Assembly (NCBI RefSeq): GCF_049723905.1
Contig: NZ_JBJKFD010000001.1
Location: forward strand, 1,922,001 to 1,986,000
Direction of reading: 5' to 3'
Source: G963665185 sp049723905
GTDB taxonomy: Bacteria; Desulfobacterota; Desulfovibrionia; Desulfovibrionales; Desulfovibrionaceae
Length of the DNA stretch: 64,000 bases
The translations under genes and the position numbers were made by a program. Positions 1-8,680 of the stretch are shown one piece after another (positions within the stretch are counted from its first letter, which is position 1; each line of letters starts with the position of its first letter). The notes below the pieces were generated by a model. That model worked only from the letters and a program-made list of their open reading frames with translations, had not been told where the DNA came from and made no database searches.

Positions 1-1039
1 CCTCCATGGAGAGGGCACCGAACAGGAAAAAAGCGAAGTTGAGCATCGAAGAAGCGGCTCCCACATCGGTTTTCACGAATTCCAGCACCATGTTCACACT
101 CAGGGGGCGGCTGAGTCCCAGAAAAAAGGAGACCACGCCCATGCTCAGCATGAACTGGATGAGGGTGGCGCCGTTGGTGATGTACATGCCCGCCCCGCCC
201 AAAAACATGCCGCTCAGCGCCCACATGAGAATGAAACGCGAGGAGTAGGCCACGCACAGCCGTGAGCACAGCAGCGAACCGACCATGAGGCAGAGGGCGT
301 TGAACCCGAAAAACAGACCATATTGCTGTTCTGTAAGGCCGAAGCCGGAGATGTAGATGCTGGCCGATCCGGCCAGGAAGGCATAAAAGCCCGCAGCCAT
401 CAGGCTGAACGACAAGGCATAAATGAAATAGCTGCGATTGCGGAACAGCACCAGATACCTTTTGGCTATTGCCACCAACCCGCCCCGGGTTTTCTCGAAT
501 TCGGGTTCGGCCAAACGGAGCACCCCGTACAGGCTGATAAGAGCAACGCACCCCTGGCAGATGAATATGTACCGCCAGGAAAGATGGTTCAGCATAAATC
601 CGCCGAGCATGGGGGCAAGCATGGGGCACAGCGGGATGATAACCCCCATGTAGGCAAACAGCTTCTGGCGTGCGGGGCCCTCGTACATGTCTTTGGCCAG
701 GGCCATGGAAAGGGCCGAAGCTGCAGCGGCGCCCGTGGCCTGAACCATGCGGGCCAGAACCAGCATGGCAATGGAACCCGAAGCCGCGCACAGGAAACTG
801 CCCGCCACGAAGAGAACGATTCCCCCATACAACACGGGCTTGCGTCCCCAACGGTCGGAAAGCGGACCGTGCACCAGCAGAAACACGCTGAACGTAACGA
901 AATATACTACCAGCGACAGGTTGGCCTGCGCCAGGGAAATGCCCCACAATCCCTGCAAAGCGGGAATGGCGGGCAGATACATATCTGTGGACAGCGCAGG
1001 AAACGCCGCCAGCAGCACAAGGAGAAGAAAATTAGGCAT
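1..1039 (-). CDS. Bcr/CflA-type MFS drug efflux transporter, 3' end outside window
   Basis: An open frame runs on the minus strand from the ATG at 1039 off the left edge (346 codons present). The N-terminus MPNFLLLVLLAAFPALSTDMY and the following LPAIPAL match the first transmembrane segment of Bcr/CflA multidrug exporters. The loop GPLSDRWGRKPVL is the family A-motif between TM2 and TM3. Long hydrophobic helices follow to the edge, about eleven of the usual twelve. It would be a proton-driven inner-membrane exporter of drugs or metabolites. The substrate cannot be read from sequence. The opposite strand carries only antisense frames. Confidence 0.88.
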   Translation of the reverse strand, partial: MPNFLLLVLLAAFPALSTDMYLPAIPALQGLWGISLAQANLSLVVYFVTFSVFLLVHGPLSDRWGRKPVLYGGIVLFVAGSFLCAASGSIAMLVLARMVQATGAAAASALSMALAKDMYEGPARQKLFAYMGVIIPLCPMLAPMLGGFMLNHLSWRYIFICQGCVALISLYGVLRLAEPEFEKTRGGLVAIAKRYLVLFRNRSYFIYALSFSLMAAGFYAFLAGSASIYISGFGLTEQQYGLFFGFNALCLMVGSLLCSRLCVAYSSRFILMWALSGMFLGGAGMYITNGATLIQFMLSMGVVSFFLGLSRPLSVNMVLEFVKTDVGAASSMLNFAFFLFGALSME

Positions 1040-1973
1040 ATTTTATGGACCGGGAGGTTGCGGGTGTGTGGAAAGGAAACGAACGGCCGGGCCTTCCGAC
1101 ATGCCATGGCGGCGGCCGAAGAGTCGGTCGCATTCCAAACGGCTTGCCCAAAGTGAAAATATCTGCCGAACGGACTTGTCTTTGTAGTCACTTTAAAACC
1201 GATGTCCAGCAGTACATTTCGCCAGTTTTCTTTCAAAGAAAACAGTACAAAGTAAAATATTCCAAGATATTAAACCGTTTATCGGTTTTCTGCCGCAATT
1301 CGAAAAATATTAAGCAAACCATGCTCTTTGCGCCATACACACCGCGGATGGCCTGCATTTGAACATAAAAAAGCAGTCATCGTTTGCGATTTTATAAAAA
1401 CACCCCCTATTTGTTCTCTTTTTTCACGACTCTTTTCCATAAGGCACACGGAAATCCGCATAAACACCCTTAAGATATTAACATTAATGTATCCATCATA
1501 TTGAAAAGAGATACACGCAAGAATTCAATTTTTTCTCTCTTGGTATTTAAAATGAAAAATTATTCCAGCTAAAAATAGTCATATATCTCAATGAATTTTG
1601 ACTTTTCTTTAAAAAGGACAAAAAAAAGAACCACTATTTTTCTTCCATTTTCAAACAATTTCCAAGCGATATACACAGAGAGGAAGATCCTTTTCTTCCC
1701 TCCAAAGGGGGAAAACACCTGCCCACACGCTGAATTCGCCCCAGTTCAGCATCAATTATTTTACTTTTTTGTAATTCATAAAAAAAATTTTAAAAAAATC
1801 TCATTTCGGCAACAACCTAATTCCACTCACTTTTGCTCCGTGAAACCCCGAAAAAACCCGCTTTGCAAAATTGTATTTTTTAAAAATCGCTTTCTTTCAC
1901 AGTTATTTTAAGTGTATAGCTTGATCTAGATTTTTTAATCCCGTGCCATAACATTAATTTGAGGAGGACTTGC
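1040..1973. other. AT-rich intergenic region before livK
   Basis: Between the divergent MFS gene and livK lie about 930 bases with no supportable gene. The part from about 1190 to 1960 is far more AT-rich than the flanks, with many A and T runs. The 106-codon frame at 1591-1911 has a skewed composition (Lys, Phe, Asn) with no recognisable domain and is probably chance. The promoters of both neighbours must lie here, but I cannot place them confidently. Confidence 0.6.
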
Positions 1974-3149
1974 ATGAAGTCTGTTCAGAAACTCAGCACC
2001 CTGACTCTCACTCTTCTTTTGAGTGTCATCCTTGCTGTACCCGCATTTGCTTCCGAAACCATCAAAATCGGTTTCAACCTCCCCCTGACAGGAGACATTC
2101 CCGAAGTCGGCGAAGGCTCCAAAAACGCTGCCGAGATGTATCTTAAAGATATCAACTCGCAGGGTGGTCTCGAAGTCGGCGGCAAAAAGTATCCCCTGGA
2201 ATTCATCTACATGGACAACGAGTCCAAGGCCGAATCCGCCGTCAACGTCGCCCTGAAGCTCATCGAACAGGAAGACGTTGTCGCCATCATCGGCCCCAAC
2301 TCCTCCAAGCAGGCTGTGCCCGCCGGCGGCACCTGCAACGACAACCGCACTCCCATGATCACGCCCTGGTCCACCAACCCGGACACCACCAAGGACCGTC
2401 CCTGGGTTTTCCGTGCGGCCTTCCTGGACCCCTTCCAGGGCCCTGTTGCCGCAGACTTTGCTGCTGAAAAGTTCGGCGCCAAGACCGCTGCCGTACTGTT
2501 CGACATCTCCAACGACTATTCCAAGGGACTTGCTGAAATTTTCAAGCAGGCCTGGGAAGCCAAAGGCCTGGGCCCCGTGGTTGCCTTCGAATCGCACGGC
2601 ACCAAGGACCAGGACTTCTCTGCCCAGCTGACCAAGATCATCGGCGCCAAGCCCGACTTCATCTTCGTGCCCGACAACTACAACCAGGTCGCCCTCATCA
2701 TCCAGCAGGCGCATGACCTCGGTTACAAGGGCCACTTCATGGGCTCCGACGCCTGGGGTACTCCCGACCTGATCAAGCTGTGCGGCGAAGACTGCTACGG
2801 CCAGTTCTTCTCCACCCACTACGCTGCCGCCGGTGCCACCGGTCCCACCAAGGTCTTCATCGACCGCTACAAGGAAGCATACGGCGACGTACCCGCCGAC
2901 TACGCTGCCCTTACCTGGGACTCCATCGGCCTGCTGCTCAAGGGCATCCAGAATGCTGGCGAAGTGTACTCCAGCCCACGCAAGGAACGTAAAGCCATCC
3001 GCGATGGTCTGGCTGCCATTCCTTCCTTTGACGGCATCACCGGCAAGTCCAAGTTCAACGAAGAGGGCGACCCGATCAAGTGCGCCGTTGTGGTTAAGAT
3101 TTCGGACAAGGGCGAGTTCCTGTTCGAACAGTCCGTCTGCCCAAAATAA
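1974..3149 (+). CDS. livK: branched-chain amino acid ABC transporter, periplasmic binding protein
   Basis: This is the 391-residue solute receptor of a Liv-type importer. It has a signal peptide (MKSVQKLSTL, hydrophobic core, cleavage near AFA-SE) and then the Peripla_BP_6 fold starting IKIGFNLPLTGD. IGPNSSKQA and DNRTPMITPWSTNP are family hinge and ligand-pocket segments. I chose the ATG at 1974 because GAGGAGG sits 6-7 bases upstream; an in-frame TTG 15 bases earlier would include the ribosome site. It heads the livHMGF cluster and is separated from it by a terminator hairpin. It probably binds Leu/Ile/Val or a related amino acid, but specificity is not determinable. Confidence 0.95.
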   Translation: MKSVQKLSTLTLTLLLSVILAVPAFASETIKIGFNLPLTGDIPEVGEGSKNAAEMYLKDINSQGGLEVGGKKYPLEFIYMDNESKAESAVNVALKLIEQEDVVAIIGPNSSKQAVPAGGTCNDNRTPMITPWSTNPDTTKDRPWVFRAAFLDPFQGPVAADFAAEKFGAKTAAVLFDISNDYSKGLAEIFKQAWEAKGLGPVVAFESHGTKDQDFSAQLTKIIGAKPDFIFVPDNYNQVALIIQQAHDLGYKGHFMGSDAWGTPDLIKLCGEDCYGQFFSTHYAAAGATGPTKVFIDRYKEAYGDVPADYAALTWDSIGLLLKGIQNAGEVYSSPRKERKAIRDGLAAIPSFDGITGKSKFNEEGDPIKCAVVVKISDKGEFLFEQSVCPK

Positions 3150-3168
3150 ACCGGCCTACTGCTGATGA

Positions 3169-3197
3169 GGCGGGGTCGGTGACCCCGCCTTTTTATT
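3169..3197 (+). terminator. intrinsic terminator/attenuator between livK and livH
   Basis: A 9-bp GC-rich stem (GGCGGGGTC / GACCCCGCC) with a 3-base loop is followed by TTTTTATT. It lies 20 bases after the livK stop and about 70 bases before livH. It probably lets the binding protein be made in excess over the membrane parts of the transporter. Confidence 0.85.
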
Positions 3198-3267
3198 ATC
3201 GTTTACAATTCGAATGCGTTCGGCCCCGCTGCCGGACGCGAAATGAAAGCCCCGAGGAAACACCGCT

Positions 3268-4179
3268 GTGGAATTCTTAATTCAAAATATACTGAACGCC
3301 CTGCAATGGGGAAGTTTCTACGCACTCATAGCGCTGGGCTACACTCTTGTGTACGGCGTTCTGCGGCTTATCAACTTCGCCCATGGCGACATATTCATGG
3401 TCGGCGCCTACATCGCCTTCGGACTGGCGACCATGTTTCTGGGACCCACGTTCAACATGTCCCCGATGCTGACCTTTATTTTGTGTGTACCGCTGACCAT
3501 GATCCTGACGGCCTGTGTGGGCGTCTTCCTGGAACGCGTCGCCTACCGTCCGCTGCGCCGCAAGGGAGCGCACCGGCTGTATGTGGTCATCACCGCCCTG
3601 ATGTGCGGTTTCATCCTTGAGTACAGCAACCTGGCCGTTTTGGGTGCCAGCCGGCTGAAATTTCCCGAACTGCTCGAAAAAAGCATTTGGAACATCAGCG
3701 GAGTTACCGTGACCAACCTCAAGGTGCTGGTCATCTTCGCCGCCATTGCGGTATTCATTTTCCTGAACTTCATCGTCACGAAAACGCGCATCGGCATGGC
3801 CATGCGCGGCATTTCCTACGACAAGTTCGCCATTCCGCTCATGGGCATTCCCATAGATTCAATCATTGTTTTCACATTTATTCTTGGTTCCGGTTTCGCG
3901 GGCCTGGCCGGACTGCTTTTTGCCATGTCCTACCCGGTTCTGGAACCGTTCATGGGCGCACTCATCGGCTGGAAGGCATTCATTGCGGCGGTCGTCGGCG
4001 GCATCGGCGACATTCGCGGCGCATTTGTGGGCGGCTTCCTGCTGGGCTTTATCGAAATCGGCGTGGTTTCCGTATTTCCCTCCACGTTCCGCGATCTGTT
4101 CGCCTTCTCCATTCTGCTGGCCATCCTGTGGGTAAAGCCCACCGGGCTCTTCGGCATGCCACAATCCACCAAGATCTAG
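3268..4179 (+). CDS. livH: branched-chain amino acid ABC transporter permease LivH
   Basis: This 303-residue inner-membrane permease starts at a GTG with GAGGAAA upstream. The opening ALQWGSFYALIALGYTLVYG and the segment INFAHGDIFMVGAYIAF are hallmarks of the LivH subunit. A conserved cytoplasmic loop for ATPase contact lies near residues 170-200 (TRIGMAMRGIS), and GGIGDIRGAFVGG closes the family signature. It pairs with LivM to form the translocation channel, and the livM start follows 13 bases after the stop. Confidence 0.95.
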   Translation: MEFLIQNILNALQWGSFYALIALGYTLVYGVLRLINFAHGDIFMVGAYIAFGLATMFLGPTFNMSPMLTFILCVPLTMILTACVGVFLERVAYRPLRRKGAHRLYVVITALMCGFILEYSNLAVLGASRLKFPELLEKSIWNISGVTVTNLKVLVIFAAIAVFIFLNFIVTKTRIGMAMRGISYDKFAIPLMGIPIDSIIVFTFILGSGFAGLAGLLFAMSYPVLEPFMGALIGWKAFIAAVVGGIGDIRGAFVGGFLLGFIEIGVVSVFPSTFRDLFAFSILLAILWVKPTGLFGMPQSTKI

Positions 4180-4192
4180 GGAGTCTATTACA

Positions 4193-5263
4193 ATGCGCAA
4201 ATACACTCTCAATATCGTTCTGGTGCTCGGCTGCCTGGCCCTGCTTTTCACGTCCCAATACGAAATGCTCGACAACTATATTCAGGCCGTCATCATGTTC
4301 GTGGGCATCAACATCATCATGTCCACCAGCCTGAACCTGGTTAACGGCAACATGGGTGAATTCACCTGTGGGCACGCCGCCTTCATGTGCGTGGGGGCGT
4401 ACGTTTCCTCGGTTCTGTCCGTGCTCTGCTACGGCAGCAAATTCGGTGAGGCGCTTTTGCCCGAAGGCAGCGCCATGTTCGTCTTCCCCATCATCGTCAT
4501 CATAGGCGGTGCGGTGGCTTCGGTCTTCAGCGTGCTGGTTTCCATCCCTTCGTTCAAAACACGGGACGACTATCTGGCCATCATCACCATTGCCGTGAAC
4601 TACATCGTCATCTCCGCCATCGAGAACATGCCGTTCATCGGCGGTTCGCGAGGCTTCCAGGGCATGAAGGACACGGTCTGGGCCATGATAGACACCTTTG
4701 AAATTCCCTGGATGATGTTCTGGGTGATCGCTTTCACCATGTTCACCATCTGGATCATCCGCCGCTTCATCACCTCCACCTACGGCAAGGGCGTCAACGC
4801 CATCTGCCAGGACGAAACCGCGGCGGAAATAATGAGTGTGAACACCAACAAGGTGAAAATGCTCAACTTCATGCTGTCTGCCGGGCTTGCAGGCGTGGCG
4901 GGCGGCTTGTTCGCCCACATCGTGGGCTACGTCAACCCGCAGTCCTTCAACATCCTCAAGTCCACGGAAGCCATGGTTATGGTCTACCTGGGCGGCATGG
5001 GGTCGCTCTCCGGCGCGGTCATTTCCGCCGTGCTGTTCACGGGCCTCATGGAAGTGCTGCGTTCGCAGGCCATCATCGGCTTTCTGCTGTCTCCGGCCAC
5101 ACTCATCTTCCCGGACTGGGAGCCATCGGCCGGCGTCATCAAGTGGATCATTATTCCGCTGCTGCTGGTGTTGATCATGCAATTTCGGCCCGAGGGCATC
5201 ATGGGGAACAAGGAGCTTTCCGACGTGTTCCCCGGACTGAAAAAATACTACACCTTTAAATAA
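4193..5263 (+). CDS. livM: branched-chain amino acid ABC transporter permease LivM
   Basis: This is the 356-residue second permease of the Liv importer. SLNLVNGNMGEFTCGHAAF matches the LivM motif (usually N-G-x-S-L-G-H-A-A-F). The loop YGKGVNAICQDETAAEIMSVN matches the EAA-like ATPase-contact segment. A GGMGSLSGAVISA stretch near the end and a charged C-terminal tail are also typical. GGGAG-like sequence precedes the ATG. It is transcribed with livH and livG. Confidence 0.95.
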   Translation: MRKYTLNIVLVLGCLALLFTSQYEMLDNYIQAVIMFVGINIIMSTSLNLVNGNMGEFTCGHAAFMCVGAYVSSVLSVLCYGSKFGEALLPEGSAMFVFPIIVIIGGAVASVFSVLVSIPSFKTRDDYLAIITIAVNYIVISAIENMPFIGGSRGFQGMKDTVWAMIDTFEIPWMMFWVIAFTMFTIWIIRRFITSTYGKGVNAICQDETAAEIMSVNTNKVKMLNFMLSAGLAGVAGGLFAHIVGYVNPQSFNILKSTEAMVMVYLGGMGSLSGAVISAVLFTGLMEVLRSQAIIGFLLSPATLIFPDWEPSAGVIKWIIIPLLLVLIMQFRPEGIMGNKELSDVFPGLKKYYTFK

Positions 5264-5273
5264 GGAGCTTGTC

Positions 5274-6041
5274 ATGTCGCTACTCACTATCGACAGCATG
5301 TCACAGCGCTTCGGCGGGCTTCTGGCGGTTTCCGACTTCAACCTGGAAATGAAGGGCGGCGAACTGATGGGGCTCATCGGTCCCAACGGCGCCGGAAAGA
5401 CAACCATCTTCAACCTCATTTCCGGCTTTTACCAGCCCACCGAGGGCGTCATCAAACTCGATGGCCACCCCACGGCAAAAATGCGTCCCCATCAGGTCAC
5501 GTCGCTGGGCGTCGCCAGGACCTTTCAGAACATCCGTCTCTGGCACGACATGACCGTGCTGGACAACATCCGCGTCTCCCAGCACTACCGCCTGGGATAC
5601 CATATGTGGGATTCCATCATCCGCGGCAAACGCTTCCGCGAATGTGAAAAGCGCATCCTGGACATTGCCAACGAGCTGCTCGAAGCAATGGACCTGAAGG
5701 ATTACGCCCAGGAACTGCCCAAGAACCTGCCGTACGGACTGCAGCGCCGGGTGGAAATTGCTCGCGCCATGTCCATCCGTCCCAAGCTGCTGCTTTTGGA
5801 CGAACCCGCCGCAGGGCTGAACTCGGCCGACGTGGAAGACCTCATCAAACTGGTGGGATGGATTCACGAAAACTACGACATCACAATCCTGATGATCGAG
5901 CACCAGATGAAGGTCGTCACCTCCCTGTGCCAGTGGATCAAGGTTATCGACTTCGGCTCGACCATTGCCGAAGGCACGGCCGAGGACATCCAGTCGAACC
6001 CCACAGTCATCAAGGCCTACCTGGGAGATGACAACATATGA
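5274..6041 (+). CDS. livG: branched-chain amino acid ABC transporter ATP-binding protein LivG
   Basis: This 255-residue ABC ATPase has Walker A GPNGAGKTT near residue 38, a Q-loop in ARTFQNIRLW, a degenerate signature (LPYGLQRRVEIARA, where LSxGxQ is usual and LxYGxQ is typical of LivG), Walker B LLLLDEPAAGLN and the switch histidine in IEHQM. GGAGCTTGTC precedes the ATG. Its stop overlaps livF by 4 bases, which suggests coupled translation. Confidence 0.95.
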   Translation: MSLLTIDSMSQRFGGLLAVSDFNLEMKGGELMGLIGPNGAGKTTIFNLISGFYQPTEGVIKLDGHPTAKMRPHQVTSLGVARTFQNIRLWHDMTVLDNIRVSQHYRLGYHMWDSIIRGKRFRECEKRILDIANELLEAMDLKDYAQELPKNLPYGLQRRVEIARAMSIRPKLLLLDEPAAGLNSADVEDLIKLVGWIHENYDITILMIEHQMKVVTSLCQWIKVIDFGSTIAEGTAEDIQSNPTVIKAYLGDDNI

Positions 6042-6772
6042 GCAAGCTGCTTGAAATAGAAAACCTTTACGTCAAATACGGCAACATCGAGGCGTTGCAC
6101 GGCATTTCCTTTACCGTGGACCGGGGGGAAATCGTCACCCTTATCGGCGCCAACGGCGCGGGCAAATCCACCACGCTGATGTCCATCGCCCAGTTGCCGC
6201 CACCGGAAGCTCCCAAAATCATTCAGGGGGATATCCGCTACAACGGAGACTCCATCGTAGGCACGTCGGCGGACAAGATCGTCTCGGACCTGCATCTGGC
6301 CCTGGTGCCCGAAGGCCGCCATATCTTCGGCAACCTGACGGTTGAGGAAAACCTCACCATTGCCACCTACGCACGCAAAAACAGCCAGGAAGAAATCAAG
6401 CGGGACTACGAACGTGTCTTCTCCCTTTTCCCCCGGCTGGCGGAGCGCCGCAAACAGCGTTCCGAATCCCTTTCCGGCGGTGAACAGCAGATGCTGGCCG
6501 TGGGACGCGCCCTGATGTCCGGTGCAGACTTCATCATGCTGGACGAACCGTCCATGGGGCTGGCTCCCCTGCTCATGTACGACATGTTCCGCACACTCAA
6601 GGCACTGAACGAGGAAGGCATGACCATCCTGCTGGTGGAACAGAACGCCAACCTCGCCCTCAAGTTCGCCCACCGCGGCTATGTCATCGATACCGGTGAA
6701 ATCGTGGCCGAAGGACCGAGCAACACCCTTATGGACGATCCGGAAGTCAAAAAAGCCTACCTCGGCGGCTGA
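6038..6772 (+). CDS. livF: branched-chain amino acid ABC transporter ATP-binding protein LivF
   Basis: This 244-residue second ATPase of the importer has Walker A GANGAGKST, VPEGRHIFGNLTVEENL (the strongly conserved LivF segment), signature SLSGGEQQMLAVGRAL, Walker B FIMLDEPSMGLAPL and the switch histidine replaced by Gln (VEQNA), as usual for LivF. The ATG lies inside the last codons of livG. It is the last gene of the operon, and an array of three 15-bp repeats follows about 110 bases after the stop. Confidence 0.95.
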   Translation: MSKLLEIENLYVKYGNIEALHGISFTVDRGEIVTLIGANGAGKSTTLMSIAQLPPPEAPKIIQGDIRYNGDSIVGTSADKIVSDLHLALVPEGRHIFGNLTVEENLTIATYARKNSQEEIKRDYERVFSLFPRLAERRKQRSESLSGGEQQMLAVGRALMSGADFIMLDEPSMGLAPLLMYDMFRTLKALNEEGMTILLVEQNANLALKFAHRGYVIDTGEIVAEGPSNTLMDDPEVKKAYLGG

Positions 6773-6884
6773 TCACTCTCCGGCTTTTCCGTACAATGCA
6801 GACACCCGGGCCGTCTTCCCTGCGAAGGCGGCCTGTTTGCTTTGCCCATCCGGAAAAATGTCCCAGCCACCAGCCGGGCCGAAG

Positions 6885-6929
6885 CCCATTGAAGTCCCCC
6901 CCATTGAAGTCGGCCACAGTGAAGTCCCT
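6885..6929 (+). repeat. three-unit 15-bp tandem repeat
   Basis: Three consecutive 15-mers begin CCCATTGAAGTCCCC, CCCATTGAAGTCGGC and CACAGTGAAGTCCCT. The array lies in the spacer between livF and the HAD gene, 35 bases before the HAD start. It resembles the 9-bp arrays at 20567 and 59279 in being a short drifting array just outside a gene. Confidence 0.7.
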
Positions 6930-6964
6930 TGACGAACCGGTCCGAATCCCGCATTTCTGCCTCT

Positions 6965-7657
6965 ATGACCACACCGCAACGCATTCAATCCATCATTTTC
7001 GACTTTGACGGCACCCTTGCCGTGCTGACCCTGGACTTCAACGACATGAAACGTCGCCTGGGCGCCATGGCATCCAATTATATAGATAATTTTCCCCAGG
7101 TGGACGGCATGCCCGCCCTGGAGTGGGTGGAGGTGCTTACCCGCGCCGTTGCCGACGAGCTGGGTGAAGACACGGGCATGGAATTCAACACCCGCTGTCG
7201 TTTCCTGATAATGGATATGGAACTGGCCGGGGCCCGCCGGGGCGAATTGTTTTCCTTTACCCGCCCCATGCTGGTCGACCTTCGGGAGCGCGGCGTGAAG
7301 ATTGGCGTGGTGACTCGCAACTGCACGCCTGCGGTCAAGGCCGTTTTCCCGGATATCGACACATATTGCGAATGCCTGCTGGCGCGCGAAGACGTGGCCG
7401 AGGTAAAACCGCATCCAGGCCATGTGCAGGCCGCGCTGGAGCGCCTTGGCGTATCGCCGCAAAGCGCCCTGATGGTGGGCGACCATCCCATGGACGTATT
7501 GGGCGGCAAGCGCGCCGGAACCATGGGGGCTGGAGTGTGCAGCGGGCGCAAGGAACATGCCGTCTTCCTGAAAGCAGGCGCGGACTTTATGGCTGCGGAC
7601 TGCATGGAACTGATGCGCATTCTGGAACGCGAGAAACTGCTGCCCGCAAAAAATTGA
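6965..7657 (+). CDS. HAD-superfamily phosphatase
   Basis: This 230-residue haloacid dehalogenase-type hydrolase has motif I IIFDFDGTL (nucleophile DxD), motif II in GVVTRNC, a conserved lysine in VKPHPGHVQ and motif IV MVGDHPMDVLGGKRAG. A helical cap between motifs I and II places it with phosphoglycolate phosphatase-like enzymes, but the substrate is unknown. I chose ATG 6965 because homologous HAD proteins start close to the DxD motif. A TTG at 6929 would add 12 residues that encode part of a tandem repeat. No strong ribosome site is visible. Confidence 0.88.
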   Translation: MTTPQRIQSIIFDFDGTLAVLTLDFNDMKRRLGAMASNYIDNFPQVDGMPALEWVEVLTRAVADELGEDTGMEFNTRCRFLIMDMELAGARRGELFSFTRPMLVDLRERGVKIGVVTRNCTPAVKAVFPDIDTYCECLLAREDVAEVKPHPGHVQAALERLGVSPQSALMVGDHPMDVLGGKRAGTMGAGVCSGRKEHAVFLKAGADFMAADCMELMRILEREKLLPAKN

Positions 7658-7675
7658 TTCCCTCTCCCGGTCTGC

Positions 7676-8545
7676 TCAGGCCTGTACGTCCATGAAGTCC
7701 TGAATTTCGGCAATGATCTCCCGCTGCTCGTGGGCCAGCATGGTGAATGCCTTTTCCACCTGCGGCCTGGGGCAGGCCGAGGCCATGTTCTTGTACAAAT
7801 CATAGGCCCGGTATTCCAGTTCCAGAGCCACCTCCGCCGAGTTCAGGCAATCGAGGCGGGACACGCTGGCCCATTGGGACAGAAAATAGACCGGATCGCC
7901 GCTTTGCAGCATCTCCCCCCGGACATCCCGAAAATAGTCTTCAAAATCCGCAAGCTCACCATCGGCTTCGTTCCGCAGTTCATTGTACAAGGTAAGCGCC
8001 TGCTGGTGTTTGGCCCGGACAAGCCGGTCCAGCAGGCTGCAGACAGGTTTGCCAAGCTGCTCGTCCGTTTGCACTTCTTTTTGCGGCCCGCCTTTCAGCA
8101 GGCCGTTGTAAAAATTCCACGCCCCCTTTTCCAGCTCTATGCCCTTGCGCAGAGCCGCTTCCGGAGTGTCGTCCGGGTCGAAGAAATCCTTGAGCGGCGG
8201 CTTCCTGGGCAGGGTATCCCCGTTCCAACCCACAATACCCGCGCCAAAGTCGTAAATTTGCCCGGAAAACAGCCCGGACTGCAAAGCCATGTCTGCCGCC
8301 CTGCGGGAGCGCACTCCGCTGTGGCAATGAAAAATGGTGTCCAAATCCGGGTTCAACTCGCCCAAACGCGCGGGAAGCTGGGTGATGGGCAGATGCTTTG
8401 CTCCGGGGATATGACCTTTGTCGTATTCCCCATCCGTGCGCACATCCACGATGGTAAATGTACTTTCCGGACGGTTGGTAAAGAGGTCGCGCAGTTCTTC
8501 GGGACGTATCTTTTGGACGTCGTGCGGAGCGGAAGCGGTGCTCAT
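7676..8545 (-). CDS. rhodanese domain fused to ferritin/rubrerythrin-like domain
   Basis: This 289-residue two-domain protein carries a rhodanese fold at residues 10-110, with active-site Cys74 in the loop HCHSGVRS, DVRTDGEY and GHIPGAKHLP. After a linker comes a four-helix ferritin-like segment from about residue 140 with Glu/His-rich helices (ALRKGIELEKGAWNFY, ALELEYRAYDLY, AHEQREIIAEIQ). Such fusions occur in anaerobes and are thought to handle sulfane sulfur and oxidative stress. The start at 8545 has GGAGGG 4 bases upstream; the upstream ATG at 8569 has none. It converges with the HAD gene. Confidence 0.87.
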   Translation of the reverse strand: MSTASAPHDVQKIRPEELRDLFTNRPESTFTIVDVRTDGEYDKGHIPGAKHLPITQLPARLGELNPDLDTIFHCHSGVRSRRAADMALQSGLFSGQIYDFGAGIVGWNGDTLPRKPPLKDFFDPDDTPEAALRKGIELEKGAWNFYNGLLKGGPQKEVQTDEQLGKPVCSLLDRLVRAKHQQALTLYNELRNEADGELADFEDYFRDVRGEMLQSGDPVYFLSQWASVSRLDCLNSAEVALELEYRAYDLYKNMASACPRPQVEKAFTMLAHEQREIIAEIQDFMDVQA

Positions 8546-8680
8546 GGAACCCTCCGTTGGAGCATGCATATCAGGGGACTGAATTGTTCATGTATATCCT
8601 ACACACTAACATTCCTTATACCATAGAGTTGAAAAATTCCCAGTTTTGGGACCTGCAGGAAAGCAGGCCCCAAAGAACCA

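Noticed and set aside
1591..1911. A 106-codon frame in the AT-rich leader of livK
   Set aside because: No ribosome site, no domain, and the composition just reflects A/T runs.
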